DNA from: Xanthobacteraceae bacterium
GTDB taxonomy: Bacteria > Pseudomonadota > Alphaproteobacteria > Rhizobiales > Xanthobacteraceae
Direction of reading: 5' to 3'
Length of the DNA stretch: 64,000 bases
Assembly: GCA_024508855.1 (NCBI GenBank)
Contig: JANINJ010000107.1
Span: 62,001 to 126,000 of the forward strand
Below the pieces are notes generated by a model that was given only the letters and a program-made list of their open reading frames with translations, did no database searches and was not told the origin of the DNA. The number at the start of each line of letters is the position of its first letter. Within the stretch, counting starts at the first letter, position 1. Shown here piece by piece: positions 52,906-63,199 of the stretch. Both the position numbers and the translations under genes were made by a program.

Positions 52906-53268
52906 TGTAATCGTCCAGATTCTCCGGGAACGATATCGCGCGCACTACCTCGAATAGACGTCGCGCGAATAAGGCCGTGCATCAGTGCGGAATCATCTGC
53001 ATTCACGTGTGAGATATCTCGTGGCTCCATGAAGTGCGCCTTGATGAAGTCGGCGGGCGTCGGTGCAACACCTGGCCTGAACATGACCGTTAGTAGAGGG
53101 GCATTAGTCGCGTGATGGCGTCGTGCAACTTGTCCACGCCTTCGAAGAACGGTGCCAGAAACCGGAGTGATTTCCTCTGGCGGCAGGTGGCGGTCAAATA
53201 TCGAAGCCCCCGAACTGACGAGAGTCTCCTGTAACTCACTTCGCGGACTCACTACCTACGAGAGTTCT
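52906..53268. other. Unassigned stretch between MaoC-like gene and tRNA-Gln
   Basis: No intact gene is supported. A minus-strand open frame of 118 codons (52896-53252) has no family likeness, and another minus-strand frame at about 53080-53185 reads LRFLAPFFEGVDKLHDAI and ends in a stop, looking like the C-terminus of a lost gene. Disagreement between frames suggests decayed coding sequence. No integrase motif was recognised, although the position next to a tRNA 3' end is typical for integration. Confidence 0.45.
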
Positions 53269-53343
53269 TGGCTGGGGCGGGAGGGGTCGAACCTCCGCAT
53301 GGGGGAATCAAAATCCCCTGCCTTACCACTTGGCTACGCCCCA
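53269..53343 (-). tRNA. tRNA-Gln (anticodon UUG)
   Basis: The minus strand folds into a full cloverleaf: acceptor TGGGGCG paired with CGCCCCA, D-arm with AGCCAAGTGGTAAGGC, anticodon stem GGGGA/TCCCC with loop TTTTGAT (anticodon TTG), T-arm GGAGG-TTCGACC-CCTCC, and encoded CCA at 53271-53269. Length is 75 bases including CCA. The 3' end faces the catabolic region. Confidence 0.97.
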
Positions 53344-53541
53344 ATGCGCAGGCCGGTTGGCGTGGAAATCACCTCGCATAGGCCTTGCTGCGTCGGGTCT
53401 CTCTATACAGAGAACCCCGCCAATTCAACCATCCGGGTCCATTCCAGCCGGCAATTTTGTTCCTTTTTCAGAGTTGAGAGCGGTACGGTTTCATGGGAAG
53501 ACAACGCTTGGCGGCCATGTCAGCAAACCGAGAGTATCGTC

Positions 53542-55326
53542 ATGACCTATCGCGCACCCGTCCCCGATATCCTGCTCGCCCTCAACCACGGCGCCGGCCT
53601 GGAGGCCGCCGTGAAGGCAGGTCACTATGGCGATTACGATGGCGACATCACGGCCGCGGTGCTGGAAGAAGCCGGCCGGTTCGCAACCGACGTGCTCGCT
53701 CCGCTGAACAGGATCGGCGACCAGAACGGCATCAAACTTGCCGACGGCAAGGTCACCACCGCACCGGGCTGGCCCGATGCCTACAAGCGCTGGGCGGATG
53801 CCGGATGGAACGCGGTCTCGGGGCCCGAGGCATTCGGCGGCCAGGGCCTGCCGATGGCCATCAATGCGGCCTGCACCGAGATCTGGAGCGCATCGAACAT
53901 GGCGTTCGGGCTGTGCCCGTTGCTCACGCTGAGCGCGATCGAGGCGCTCGATGCGCACGGCAGCGACGAGCTCAAGAATATCTACCTCGCCAAACTGATC
54001 TCCGGCGAGTGGACCGGCACCATGCACCTGACCGAGCCGCAGGCCGGTTCCGACGTCGGCCTGCTGCGCACACGCGCGGAGCGCGCTGCGGACGGCACCT
54101 ACCGCATCAGCGGGACCAAGATCTTCATCACCTATGGCGAGCACGATATGACCGACAATATCGTGCATTTTGTGCTGGCACGTTTGCCGGACGCGCCTGT
54201 GGGGACGAAAGGCATCTCGCTGTTTCTGGTCCCGAAATTCCTGGTCAATGCCGATGGCTCGCTCGGCGCACGCAATGATATCTTTGCCAGCGGCATCGAA
54301 CACAAGCTCGGCATTCACGCCTCCCCCACCTGCGTCATGACGATGGGCGACAATGGCGGCGCTGTCGGTTACCTGATCGGCGAAGAAAATCGCGGCATGC
54401 AGTGCATGTTCACGATGATGAATCAGGCGCGGCTCGGGGTCGGCCTCGAAGGCGTCGGCATTGCCGATCGGGCCTATCAGCAGGCACTGGCCTACGCGCA
54501 GGAACGCAAGCAGGGCCGCGCCATCGGCAAGACCGGCGACGGCGCCGACGCCATTATCGTGCATCCCGATATCAAGCGCATGCTGTTGCAGATGCGCGCG
54601 ATGACCGCGGCGGCCCGCACCATTTGCTATGCCACTGCCGTTGCGCTCGACATTTCCGTGCGCGCCAGCGATGCCAAGATCCGTAGCGATGCGGCAGCGC
54701 GCGCCGCGCTGCTGACGCCGATCGCGAAAGCCTTCTCCACCGACATCGGCAACGAGGTCGCGTCGCTCGGCGTGCAGATCCACGGCGGCATGGGCTTCAT
54801 CGAAGAAACCGGTGCGGCGCAACACTTTCGTGACGCACGCATCGCGCCGATCTACGAAGGCACCAACGGCATCCAATCTATCGATCTCCTGACGCGCAAG
54901 CTTGGCGTGAACGGCGGCGCCTCCGTATGGGCGCTGCTCAATGAATTATCGGACGTGGTCAAGCAGGTTGAAGCATCGAACGATCCCGCCTTCGGCACCA
55001 CTGGCGCGAAATTACGCGATGCGCTCGCCGCACTTGATCGCACCAGCCATTGGCTGCTGGAAAAGCTGGGCAATGCGCCGAACGAAGCGCTGGCCGGTGC
55101 GACGCCGTATCTGCGACTGTTCGGATCGACGCTGGGCGGCTGCATGCTTGCCAGCCAGGCGCTGGCGGCGCGTGACCTTGGCGATACGCTCGGCGACCCG
55201 AAGCGTTTTGTGACGCTGGCAAGGTTCTTCGCGGAGAACGTTGCAGTGCAGGCAACTGCGCTGGAGCACGTCGTGGTCGACGGTGCCGATGCGGTGATCG
55301 GCGCGGACGAGGTCCTCCTGGCCTGA
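53542..55326 (+). CDS. Acyl-CoA dehydrogenase, 600-residue DmdC-like type
   Basis: The 594-residue enzyme begins MTYRAPVPDILLALNHGAG, typical of the group that includes 3-methylmercaptopropionyl-CoA dehydrogenase. It has [34 protein letters not shown], IGTGxxADAII-type tail loop and IYEGTNGIQSIDLL with the catalytic Glu, plus a C-terminal extension domain (about 470-594). ATG 53542 is used; the upstream frame runs through tRNA-Gln and cannot be coding. It is codon-rich in G+C like the genes to its right. Many bacteria carry several copies for fatty acid oxidation, so the exact acyl chain is open. Confidence 0.93.
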   Translation: MTYRAPVPDILLALNHGAGLEAAVKAGHYGDYDGDITAAVLEEAGRFATDVLAPLNRIGDQNGIKLADGKVTTAPGWPDAYKRWADAGWNAVSGPEAFGGQGLPMAINAACTEIWSASNMAFGLCPLLTLSAIEALDAHGSDELKNIYLAKLISGEWTGTMHLTEPQAGSDVGLLRTRAERAADGTYRISGTKIFITYGEHDMTDNIVHFVLARLPDAPVGTKGISLFLVPKFLVNADGSLGARNDIFASGIEHKLGIHASPTCVMTMGDNGGAVGYLIGEENRGMQCMFTMMNQARLGVGLEGVGIADRAYQQALAYAQERKQGRAIGKTGDGADAIIVHPDIKRMLLQMRAMTAAARTICYATAVALDISVRASDAKIRSDAAARAALLTPIAKAFSTDIGNEVASLGVQIHGGMGFIEETGAAQHFRDARIAPIYEGTNGIQSIDLLTRKLGVNGGASVWALLNELSDVVKQVEASNDPAFGTTGAKLRDALAALDRTSHWLLEKLGNAPNEALAGATPYLRLFGSTLGGCMLASQALAARDLGDTLGDPKRFVTLARFFAENVAVQATALEHVVVDGADAVIGADEVLLA

Positions 55327-55372
55327 CAGCGCCTGAGGCAACGTTGAGGCAAACCGGTGTCGATTTTTGGTA

Positions 55373-55403
55373 ACCGGAAAGCCTCGCTTTACCGGTATTT
55401 TTT
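55373..55403 (+). terminator. Rho-independent terminator after the acyl-CoA dehydrogenase
   Basis: ACCGGAAAGC (55373-55382) pairs with GCTTTACCGGT (55386-55396) with one bulged base and a 3-base loop, followed by T at 55398-55403 (six T). It lies 47 bases past the stop codon, a good position for a plus-strand terminator, and separates this gene from the crotonase. Confidence 0.8.
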
Positions 55404-55504
55404 CCACGACCGGCCGATGCAAAACCGTCACTTTGCCGGCACGGCGAATGCTGTAGGATGACGACCGACAGCGCAATGTCCGGCTTCGACCCAGAGGACC
55501 ACCC

Positions 55505-56266
55505 ATGACCAGCCACCTGATTGTCACCGACGAAGATGCGACGCGGGTCATCACCCTGCGCCGGCCGGAAAAGAAGAATGCGCTGACGCAGGACATGTAT
55601 CTGGCCATGAGCGAGGCCATCAACAGCGCGCAGGATAACGCAGCGATCCGCTGCATCGTCATCACCGGCGGCTCCGGTGTGTTCACGGCCGGCAATGACC
55701 TGGAAGACTTCCTGAAGGATGGCACCGCAAATTCCGACAAGCCTCGCGCGTCGAACGCTATCAAGTTTCTGCATGCGCTGGCCAACAACGCCAAGCCGAT
55801 CATCGCGGCGGTGGACGGCATCGCCATCGGCGTCGGCACCACCATGCTGTTTCATTGCGATTATGTGCTGGCGAGCACCTCCGCAACGTTCTCGACGCCG
55901 TTCATCCATCTCGGCCTGGTGCCGGAAGGTGCGTCGAGCCTGCTGGTGCCGCGCACCATGGGCCATCAGCGGGCGTTCGCCATGCTGGTAATGGGACGTA
56001 CGGTCAGTGCCGAGGAGGCGCGTGAAGCCGGCTTCGTCAATGCGGTCGTGGCGACGGGCCACACCGAAACCGAAGCGCGCAAGGTAGCGCGTGAGATCTG
56101 CGCGCTCCCCGCCGAAGCCGTCGCCCTCTCGCGCAAACTGCTGAAACCGGCGCCGGAGGAAATCATCCAACGGATCAATCAGGAAAGCGCCCTGTTCGGC
56201 GAGCGAATGCGCTCGGACGAAGCGGTCAACGCGTTCAAGAGATTTTTTGCGCGCAAGAAAGCGTGA
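55505..56266 (+). CDS. Enoyl-CoA hydratase/isomerase family protein
   Basis: The 253-residue crotonase-fold protein shows RVITLRRPEKKNALTQDMYLAM, GGSGVFTAGNDLEDFL (oxyanion Gly), AVDGIAIGVGTTMLFHCDYVLAS and the Glu region FIHLGLVPEGASSLLVPRTMG. E of PEGASS corresponds to the catalytic glutamate of isomerase/hydratase types. GAGGACCACCC precedes ATG 55505. It overlaps the next open frame by 4 bases, but the nucleotidase most likely starts later. A role in fatty-acid or aromatic acyl-CoA degradation is inferred. Confidence 0.9.
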   Translation: MTSHLIVTDEDATRVITLRRPEKKNALTQDMYLAMSEAINSAQDNAAIRCIVITGGSGVFTAGNDLEDFLKDGTANSDKPRASNAIKFLHALANNAKPIIAAVDGIAIGVGTTMLFHCDYVLASTSATFSTPFIHLGLVPEGASSLLVPRTMGHQRAFAMLVMGRTVSAEEAREAGFVNAVVATGHTETEARKVAREICALPAEAVALSRKLLKPAPEEIIQRINQESALFGERMRSDEAVNAFKRFFARKKA

Positions 56267-56307
56267 AGCTCGCGCTTCACCGCACCACCGTCCTCCGTGG
56301 TGATATC

Positions 56308-57984
56308 ATGATGCAACGGCTTTCGCCATTACTCGCTGCGGCGCTGTTGATGCTGATGCAAGTCGGCATTGCTTCGCGCGCCAGCGCGCAAGACAATCCA
56401 CGCGTCGACGTCACGATCCTGGCCATCAACGATCTGCACGGCAACCTGAAGCCGCCGCCCGGCGGCATCCGGATTGTCGATCCGAACGACAAGACCAAAA
56501 AGATCAACGTGGCCGCCGGCGGTGTCGAGCATATGTCGACGCTGATCAAACAATTGCGCGCACGTCACAAGAACTCGATCTTCGTCGCGGCCGGCGATCT
56601 GATCGGCGCGAGTCCACTGCTCTCTGCGATGTTTCACGACGAGCCCACCATCGAATCGCTGTCGATGATGGGGCTGGAGATCACCTCTGTCGGCAATCAC
56701 GAATTCGACGAAGGCAAGGACGAGTTGCTGCGCATGCAGAACGGCGGATGCCATCCCGTCGACAAATGCGAGGGTCCGCATCCGTTCACGGGTGCAAAGT
56801 TTCACTATCTCGCCGCTTCGACCTTCGAGAAAAGCACCGGCAAGACGATCTTTCCGCCCTACGAGATCAAATCGTTCGAAGGCATTCCCGTCGCCTTCAT
56901 CGGCCTGACGCTGAAGAATACGCCGCGACTGGTTTCGCCCGCCGGCGTGGCCGATCTTGAATTCCGCGACGAGGCCGATACCGTCAACGCGCTGGTGCCT
57001 GAACTCAAGGCGCGCGGTGTCGAGGCGATCGTCGTGCTGATCCACGAAGGCGGTTTCCCGACCGGGGATTACAACGAGTGCCCGGGTATCTCCGGCCCTA
57101 TCGTCGATATCGTCAAGAAATTCGACAAGGCGGTCGACGTGGTGATCAGCGGCCATACGCATCAAGCGTATACCTGCAACATCGACGGCCGGCTGGTTAC
57201 CAGCGGCGACAAATACGGGACTCTCGTCACCGAGATCGATCTGACGCTGGATCGCACCTCGCGCGACATCGTCAGTGCGAAAGCCAACAACCTGATCGTT
57301 CGGACCGACACCTATGCCAAAGACCCCGAGCAGACGAAACTGCTCGACGACTATGAACGCCTTGCCGGCCCGATTGCAGCACGCGTCGCCGGCACCGTCA
57401 CCGCATCCCTGTCACGCACGCCAAACGATGCCGGCGAAAGCGTGCTCGGCGATATCGTCGCCGATGCGCAACTCGCCGAGACCGGCGCGCAAGACAAGGG
57501 CGGCGCCGTCATCGCCTTCACCAATCCCGGCGGCGTCCGCACTCACATCATCAAGCGGCCGGACAGCGACGTCACCTATGGCGACGTCTTCGCCAGTCAG
57601 CCGTTCCGCAATCAACTGGTCACGCTGACGCTGACCGGTGCTCAGATCAAAGCGATGCTCGAACAGCAATGGGTCGATCCGGCACGGCCGCGCATCCTGC
57701 AGGTCTCGAAGGGATTCAGCTATACATGGGATAATGCGAAGCCGCTCGGCGAGCGGATTATCGGCGAGAGCATCAGGCTGAACGGCCAGCCGCTTGCTCC
57801 GTCGGCAACGTATCGCGTCACGGTGAATAATTTTCTCGCCGACGGCGGCGACGGCTTCACCGTGCTGAAGCAAGGCACCTCGCAGCGCTTCGGCATCTAC
57901 GACGTCGATGCACTCTATGCATATTTCCGCAGCAACAGCCCGATCGCGCCGACGGCGACGGACAGGATTACGCGGGTTAATTGA
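56308..57984 (+). CDS. Secreted bifunctional metallophosphatase/5'-nucleotidase
   Basis: The 558-residue protein has a signal peptide (about 1-28, ending ASRASAQ), an N-terminal metallophosphoesterase domain with NDLHGN, GDLIGASPLLS, GNHEFDEG and GHTHQ motifs for the two-metal site, and a C-terminal 5'-nucleotidase domain (about 340-558: TNPGGVRTHI, ADGGDGFTVL). It should dephosphorylate nucleotides in the periplasm. ATG 56308/56311 gives the signal peptide; ATG 56263 overlaps the crotonase stop and adds a short non-signal leader. Confidence 0.93.
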   Translation: MMQRLSPLLAAALLMLMQVGIASRASAQDNPRVDVTILAINDLHGNLKPPPGGIRIVDPNDKTKKINVAAGGVEHMSTLIKQLRARHKNSIFVAAGDLIGASPLLSAMFHDEPTIESLSMMGLEITSVGNHEFDEGKDELLRMQNGGCHPVDKCEGPHPFTGAKFHYLAASTFEKSTGKTIFPPYEIKSFEGIPVAFIGLTLKNTPRLVSPAGVADLEFRDEADTVNALVPELKARGVEAIVVLIHEGGFPTGDYNECPGISGPIVDIVKKFDKAVDVVISGHTHQAYTCNIDGRLVTSGDKYGTLVTEIDLTLDRTSRDIVSAKANNLIVRTDTYAKDPEQTKLLDDYERLAGPIAARVAGTVTASLSRTPNDAGESVLGDIVADAQLAETGAQDKGGAVIAFTNPGGVRTHIIKRPDSDVTYGDVFASQPFRNQLVTLTLTGAQIKAMLEQQWVDPARPRILQVSKGFSYTWDNAKPLGERIIGESIRLNGQPLAPSATYRVTVNNFLADGGDGFTVLKQGTSQRFGIYDVDALYAYFRSNSPIAPTATDRITRVN

Positions 57985-58030
57985 GTCAGGGATCATGGCT
58001 CTGGATCGGAATGCTCCAGCGCTTTGTCAG

Positions 58031-58062
58031 GGCCGGATTCATTCCGGCCATCCACGTCTTTT
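58031..58062 (+). terminator. Terminator-like hairpin with T-run after the nucleotidase
   Basis: GGCCGGA (58031-58037) pairs with TCCGGCC (58043-58049) around a 5-base loop. A short CTTTT stretch follows at 58058-58062 after an 8-base spacer. The G+C-rich stem 47 bases past the nucleotidase stop fits a weak intrinsic terminator. Confidence 0.5.
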
Positions 58063-58087
58063 CAGTTGAGCCGGAGATCAGGCGTGG

Positions 58088-58110
58088 ATGCCCGGGACAA
58101 GCCCGGGCAT
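58088..58110. repeat. REP-like G+C-rich palindrome
   Basis: ATGCCCGGG (58088-58096) and CCCGGGCAT (58102-58110) form a perfect 9-bp stem around ACAAG. Near-identical elements (GTGGATGCCCGGG-loop-CCCGGGCATGACGA) are known to be scattered many times through Bradyrhizobium and Rhodopseudomonas genomes between genes. It may act as a repeat, terminator or mRNA stabiliser; in this window I saw one copy. Confidence 0.7.
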
Positions 58111-58260
58111 GACGACCTCATTGAGCCAAGTTGACGTTAGCGTCGGTAATTGATGTCGTCGCCAACGCGCCCTCACGGCGGGAACCTTCACCCTTTCGCA
58201 ACCGGCAGCAAGCAACTAGTATAACATCTCCTCTTACGCGCATTCGCGCCGGATTTCTGA

Positions 58261-59190
<930 letters not shown>

Positions 59191-59259
59191 ATTCCCGCCA
59201 CATTCGACCCGCACACAGGTTCACACTCCGCGCTTCGGGCGCGCCGCAGGGACATCACC

Positions 59260-59511
59260 ATGGCCGAAAACAATAACGCCGACGTCAAGAAGTTGAACTT
59301 CGAGCGGGCGCTCGAGGAACTCGAGTCGATCGTGAAGCGGCTTGAAGACGGCAAGGTCGCGCTCGAGGAGTCGGTGACCATTTACGAGCGCGGCGAAGCG
59401 CTGAAGCGGCGCTGCGAGGAATTGCTGCGGCAGGCCGAAGCCCGCGTCGACAAGATCACCACCGACGCCAATGGCCAGCCGGCCGGAACCGAACCGCTGG
59501 ACGTCCAGTGA
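59260..59511 (+). CDS. xseB: Exodeoxyribonuclease VII small subunit
   Basis: The 83-residue product is the helical XseB subunit: FERALEELESIVKRLEDGKVALEESVTIYERGEALKRRCEELLRQAEARV spans most of it (residues about 10-60). With XseA it degrades single-stranded DNA in repair. Size and sequence are typical. It lies between the HDAC-like gene and the membrane hydrolase. Confidence 0.96.
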   Translation: MAENNNADVKKLNFERALEELESIVKRLEDGKVALEESVTIYERGEALKRRCEELLRQAEARVDKITTDANGQPAGTEPLDVQ

Positions 59512-59616
59512 GCGCCACCGCATCGCGCCCTGCGACCAATCGGCCCCAGAACGAACCTTGGGCATGCTGCGCGGCCTGATATAGTCGTCCAATCGTCAAC
59601 CGGGGGAATTGTCTGG

Positions 59617-60894
59617 GTGCGGGTGCAACGCCGTCACATTATCTATGTTCAGGGGTATGATCCGCGCGGGCTCGCCCAGTATTACCGCATGTTTCGGACG
59701 GAACTGCGAAAGTCCGATCAGTTGTACGGAATCGAGTCGACCATCGGCAGGCCGCAGAGTTCCGCCGACGGCTCGATGGCCTCGTGGACCATCGATAGCC
59801 AGGGCGACGGCTGGCAGACCCACACCAGCTACGACTTTCTGCGCTGGGAAGACCTGATCCAGCAAGATCTCGTTCGGCCGATCTGGCGTACGGTGCTGGA
59901 GGCATCGGTCATCTACTGGCGACTGGTGTTCGACGGCATCGTTACGCGCTTCTGGCGTGCACACTGGCGCTTTGCGACCTTCATCACCTACCCACACTTC
60001 GTCCTGTTCAACGAGATAGTTTGGTCGCTGGGTGTCGCGTGGTTGCTGGCGGCAATCCTCGGCGCCATCGGCGCTCCCGGCCCCGTTACAGCACCCGTCG
60101 CGGCCGTGGCCTTTGTCGCCATGCTGTGGGCGCTGCTGAAATACACCGAGAAGCGCACGTATCTGCTCTATCTGATGGCCGACACGATCTTCACGTGGAG
60201 GTTCGCACATCGGCAGCGGCCGGACTGGGACGAGCGGATCGGCCGCTTCGCAGCCTATCTTGCCGAGGTGGCGCGCAGCAGCGACGCCGAGGAGATCATC
60301 ATCGTCGGGCATAGTTCCGGATCGTTCCTGGGTCTGGAGATTCTCGCCCGCGCACTTCAGCTTGATCCGGCGCTTGGGCAGCACGGGCCGCGCGTCGCGT
60401 TGCTGACGGTCGGCGGCAACCTGCCGATCCTCGGTTTCCTTCCGGTATCGAGCGAGTTTCGTCAGCATTTGCGGCAACTGGCGGTCGAACCGTCGGTCGA
60501 CTGGATCGACTGCCAGTCCCGCAAGGACGTGATGAATTTCTATCCGTTCGACCCCATCGCCGGCCACGGCATCGACGTCGGCGCCGCGCGGCGCAATCCC
60601 GTTATCGTTCCGGTGCGGTTTCGCGAGATCATCGACCCCGGCCACTACAACCGGTTCCGCTGGCAATTCTTCCGGGTGCATTTCCAGTTCGTCATGGCCA
60701 ACGAACGGCCCCACCCCTACGACTTCTTCATGATCGTCCGCGGCCCCATCGGCCTGATGGACCGGGTCCGGGAGCCGCAGAAGGCGCTGGCCGCGGTCAC
60801 CGGCCCCTCCGGATCGGCCAAGGCCTCCCGTCCGGCGGATTCTGCCCACTGCGGCTCGGCTCCGATGGAACATTCCACCCTGCCCAACGGTTAA
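59617..60894 (+). CDS. Membrane alpha/beta hydrolase-like protein of unknown function
   Basis: The 425-residue product starts at GTG 59617 (GGGGGAA upstream). It has a hydrolase-like first strand and turn (HIIYVQGYDPRG), a hydrophobic double segment at about 128-175 (two membrane helices) and a nucleophile elbow GHSSGS with S233, in VGHSSGSFLGLEIL. A catalytic Asp/His pair further on is less clear. It appears to be a serine hydrolase anchored in the inner membrane. No known family name is assigned. It precedes dxs by a 352-base gap. Confidence 0.75.
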   Translation: MRVQRRHIIYVQGYDPRGLAQYYRMFRTELRKSDQLYGIESTIGRPQSSADGSMASWTIDSQGDGWQTHTSYDFLRWEDLIQQDLVRPIWRTVLEASVIYWRLVFDGIVTRFWRAHWRFATFITYPHFVLFNEIVWSLGVAWLLAAILGAIGAPGPVTAPVAAVAFVAMLWALLKYTEKRTYLLYLMADTIFTWRFAHRQRPDWDERIGRFAAYLAEVARSSDAEEIIIVGHSSGSFLGLEILARALQLDPALGQHGPRVALLTVGGNLPILGFLPVSSEFRQHLRQLAVEPSVDWIDCQSRKDVMNFYPFDPIAGHGIDVGAARRNPVIVPVRFREIIDPGHYNRFRWQFFRVHFQFVMANERPHPYDFFMIVRGPIGLMDRVREPQKALAAVTGPSGSAKASRPADSAHCGSAPMEHSTLPNG

Positions 60895-61246
60895 AACTGA
60901 GGCATTTTGAACCCATCGGCTCGCGACGGTGACCTATGCAAGCGCCACAAGTTGGCTTTGGGAGGGGGGTTGGTGTAAGGTGGCCGCTAATATGCTCTGA
61001 CGACAGTGCCTTTTCGTGGCAATTTATCTTCGATAAGAGATTGAAATAGCAGACGAAAAGAGATGACGGAGACACCGTCGTGAGAGTGATTTACATCACA
61101 GTCCTAGATCATAGTGCCATTTAGGCTCACCAGCAGGCTTCCCCGTTCAGGAGGCTCGGAATGATATCGGGTTCCAGATGCGCAATGGGCGCGCAATACC
61201 CATATTGTTCGGACCACATGCCTGACATGAAAATTGGAATATCGCC
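60895..61246. other. Intergenic region upstream of dxs
   Basis: These 352 bases contain no recognisable gene. A small inverted repeat ATGGG/CCCAT lies at about 61177-61205. The dxs promoter should be here, but no clear -35/-10 pair could be picked. No riboswitch landmarks were seen. Confidence 0.45.
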
Positions 61247-63181
61247 GTGACCAGCTTCAGTAAAACGCCGCTTCTCGATACGATCCGCACCCCTGAGGAT
61301 TTGCGCAAGCTCAAGATCGAGCAAGTCCGGCAAGTCGCCGACGAATTGCGCCAGGAGACGATCGACGCCGTCTCGGTGACCGGCGGTCACTTCGGCGCCG
61401 GCCTCGGCGTGGTCGAGCTGACCACCGCCATCCACTACATCTTCGATACGCCGCGCGACCGGTTGATCTGGGACGTCGGCCATCAGGCCTATCCGCACAA
61501 GATCCTCACCGGCCGCCGCGACCGCATCCGCACGCTGCGTACCGCCGGCGGTCTGTCCGGCTTCACCAAGCGCACCGAGAGCGATTACGACCCGTTCGGT
61601 GCGGCCCACTCCTCCACCTCGATCTCGGCCGGCCTCGGCATGGCGGTGGCCCGCGATCTTTCCGGCGGCAAGAACAACGTTATCGCCGTGATCGGTGACG
61701 GCGCGATGTCGGCGGGCATGGCCTATGAGGCGATGAACAACGCCGGTGCGATGAATTCGCGGCTGATCGTCATCCTCAACGACAACGACATGTCGATCGC
61801 GCCGCCGGTCGGCGCCATGTCGGCCTATCTGTCCCGCATGTATTCCGGCAAGACCTATCGCACGCTGCGCGAGGCGGCCAAGCAGCTCGGCAAGCATCTG
61901 CCGAAGATGATCGCCGACCGGGCCGAGCGCGTCGAGGAATATTCCCGCGGCTTCATGACCAACAGCGGCACGCTGTTCGAGGAACTGGGCTTCTATTACG
62001 TCGGCCCGATCGACGGCCACAATCTCGACCACCTGCTGCCGGTGCTCAAAAACGTCCGCGACATGGAGACCGGGCCGATTCTGGTTCACGTCGTCACGCA
62101 AAAGGGCAAGGGCTATGGTCCGGCGGAAGCCGCGGCCGACAAGTACCATGCGGTTGTGAAGTTCGACGTCGCCACCGGCGCACAGTCGAAGTCCAAGCCC
62201 AACGCGCCCGCGTACCAGAACGTGTTCGGCCAGTCGCTGGTCAAGGAAGCCCAGAAAGACGAGAAGATCGTTGCCATCACCGCGGCGATGCCGTCGGGCA
62301 CCGGCGTCGATATCTTCAACAAGGCCTTCCCGGACCGCACCTTCGACGTCGGTATCGCCGAGCAGCACGCGGTGACGTTCGCGGCCGGTCTCGCCACCGA
62401 AGGTTACAAGCCGTTCTGTGCGATCTATTCGACCTTCCTGCAGCGCGGCTACGATCAGGTGGTGCACGACGTCGCCATCCAGAACCTGCCGGTGCGTTTC
62501 GCCATCGACCGTGCCGGCCTGGTCGGCGCCGACGGCGCCACCCATGCCGGCTCGTTCGACAACGCCTATCTCGGCTGCCTGCCGAACTTCGTGATCATGG
62601 CCGCGGCCGATGAGGCCGAGCTGGTGCACATGGTGGCGACACAGGTCGCGATCAACAACCATCCGAGCGCGGTGCGTTACCCGCGCGGCGAAGGCCGCGG
62701 CATCGATATGCCTGAGGTCGGCGTTCCGCTTCCGATCGGCAAGGGCCGTATCATCCGCGAAGGCAGCAAGGTTGCGCTGCTGTCGTTCGGCACCCGGCTC
62801 GCCGAGTGCGAGAAGGCAGCCGACGAACTCGCCGCCCATGGCCTCTCCACCACCGTCGCCGACGCGCGCTTCATGAAGCCGCTCGACGTCGATCTGGTGC
62901 TGAAGCTGGCGCGCGAGCACGACGTGCTGCTGACGGTCGAGGAAGGCTCGGTCGGCGGTTTCGGTTCGCACGTGATGCAGACGCTGTCCGATCACGGCGC
63001 GCTCGACAGCGGCATGCTGCGCTTCCGCTCCATGGTCCTGCCCGACGAATTCATCGACCACGATACGCCGGCGGCGATGTATGCCCACGCCAAGCTCGAC
63101 GCCAAGGGCATCGTTGCCAAGGTATTCGAGGCGCTGGGCAAGGACGCCAAGACCGAAACCATCAAGCTGGCCGGCGCGTAA
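61247..63181 (+). CDS. dxs: 1-deoxy-D-xylulose-5-phosphate synthase
   Basis: The 644-residue thiamine-diphosphate enzyme condenses pyruvate and glyceraldehyde 3-phosphate in the first step of the MEP isoprenoid pathway. [33 protein letters not shown]...[11 protein letters not shown] (TPP site) and the transketolase-like middle domain [17 protein letters not shown]...[14 protein letters not shown] are intact. GTG 61247 is the start that gives the conserved [14 protein letters not shown]-terminus. It is followed 18 bases later by tlyA. In this bacterial group it also supplies carotenoids and hopanoids. Confidence 0.97.
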   Translation: MTSFSKTPLLDTIRTPEDLRKLKIEQVRQVADELRQETIDAVSVTGGHFGAGLGVVELTTAIHYIFDTPRDRLIWDVGHQAYPHKILTGRRDRIRTLRTAGGLSGFTKRTESDYDPFGAAHSSTSISAGLGMAVARDLSGGKNNVIAVIGDGAMSAGMAYEAMNNAGAMNSRLIVILNDNDMSIAPPVGAMSAYLSRMYSGKTYRTLREAAKQLGKHLPKMIADRAERVEEYSRGFMTNSGTLFEELGFYYVGPIDGHNLDHLLPVLKNVRDMETGPILVHVVTQKGKGYGPAEAAADKYHAVVKFDVATGAQSKSKPNAPAYQNVFGQSLVKEAQKDEKIVAITAAMPSGTGVDIFNKAFPDRTFDVGIAEQHAVTFAAGLATEGYKPFCAIYSTFLQRGYDQVVHDVAIQNLPVRFAIDRAGLVGADGATHAGSFDNAYLGCLPNFVIMAAADEAELVHMVATQVAINNHPSAVRYPRGEGRGIDMPEVGVPLPIGKGRIIREGSKVALLSFGTRLAECEKAADELAAHGLSTTVADARFMKPLDVDLVLKLAREHDVLLTVEEGSVGGFGSHVMQTLSDHGALDSGMLRFRSMVLPDEFIDHDTPAAMYAHAKLDAKGIVAKVFEALGKDAKTETIKLAGA

Positions 63182-63199
63182 ACCGCGACCGGCAGCGCG

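Noticed and set aside
52896-53252. 118-codon minus-strand frame next to tRNA-Gln as a possible integrase or HigA-like gene
   Set aside because: No tyrosine or serine recombinase motif and no helix-turn-helix could be recognised; treated as unassigned sequence.
53152-53541. N-terminal extension of the 594-residue acyl-CoA dehydrogenase
   Set aside because: It would translate through the complete tRNA-Gln gene; conserved protein begins at 53542.
53491-54876. 461-codon minus-strand open frame opposite the acyl-CoA dehydrogenase
   Set aside because: Same cause: antisense shadow of a G+C-rich gene with no recognisable protein motif.
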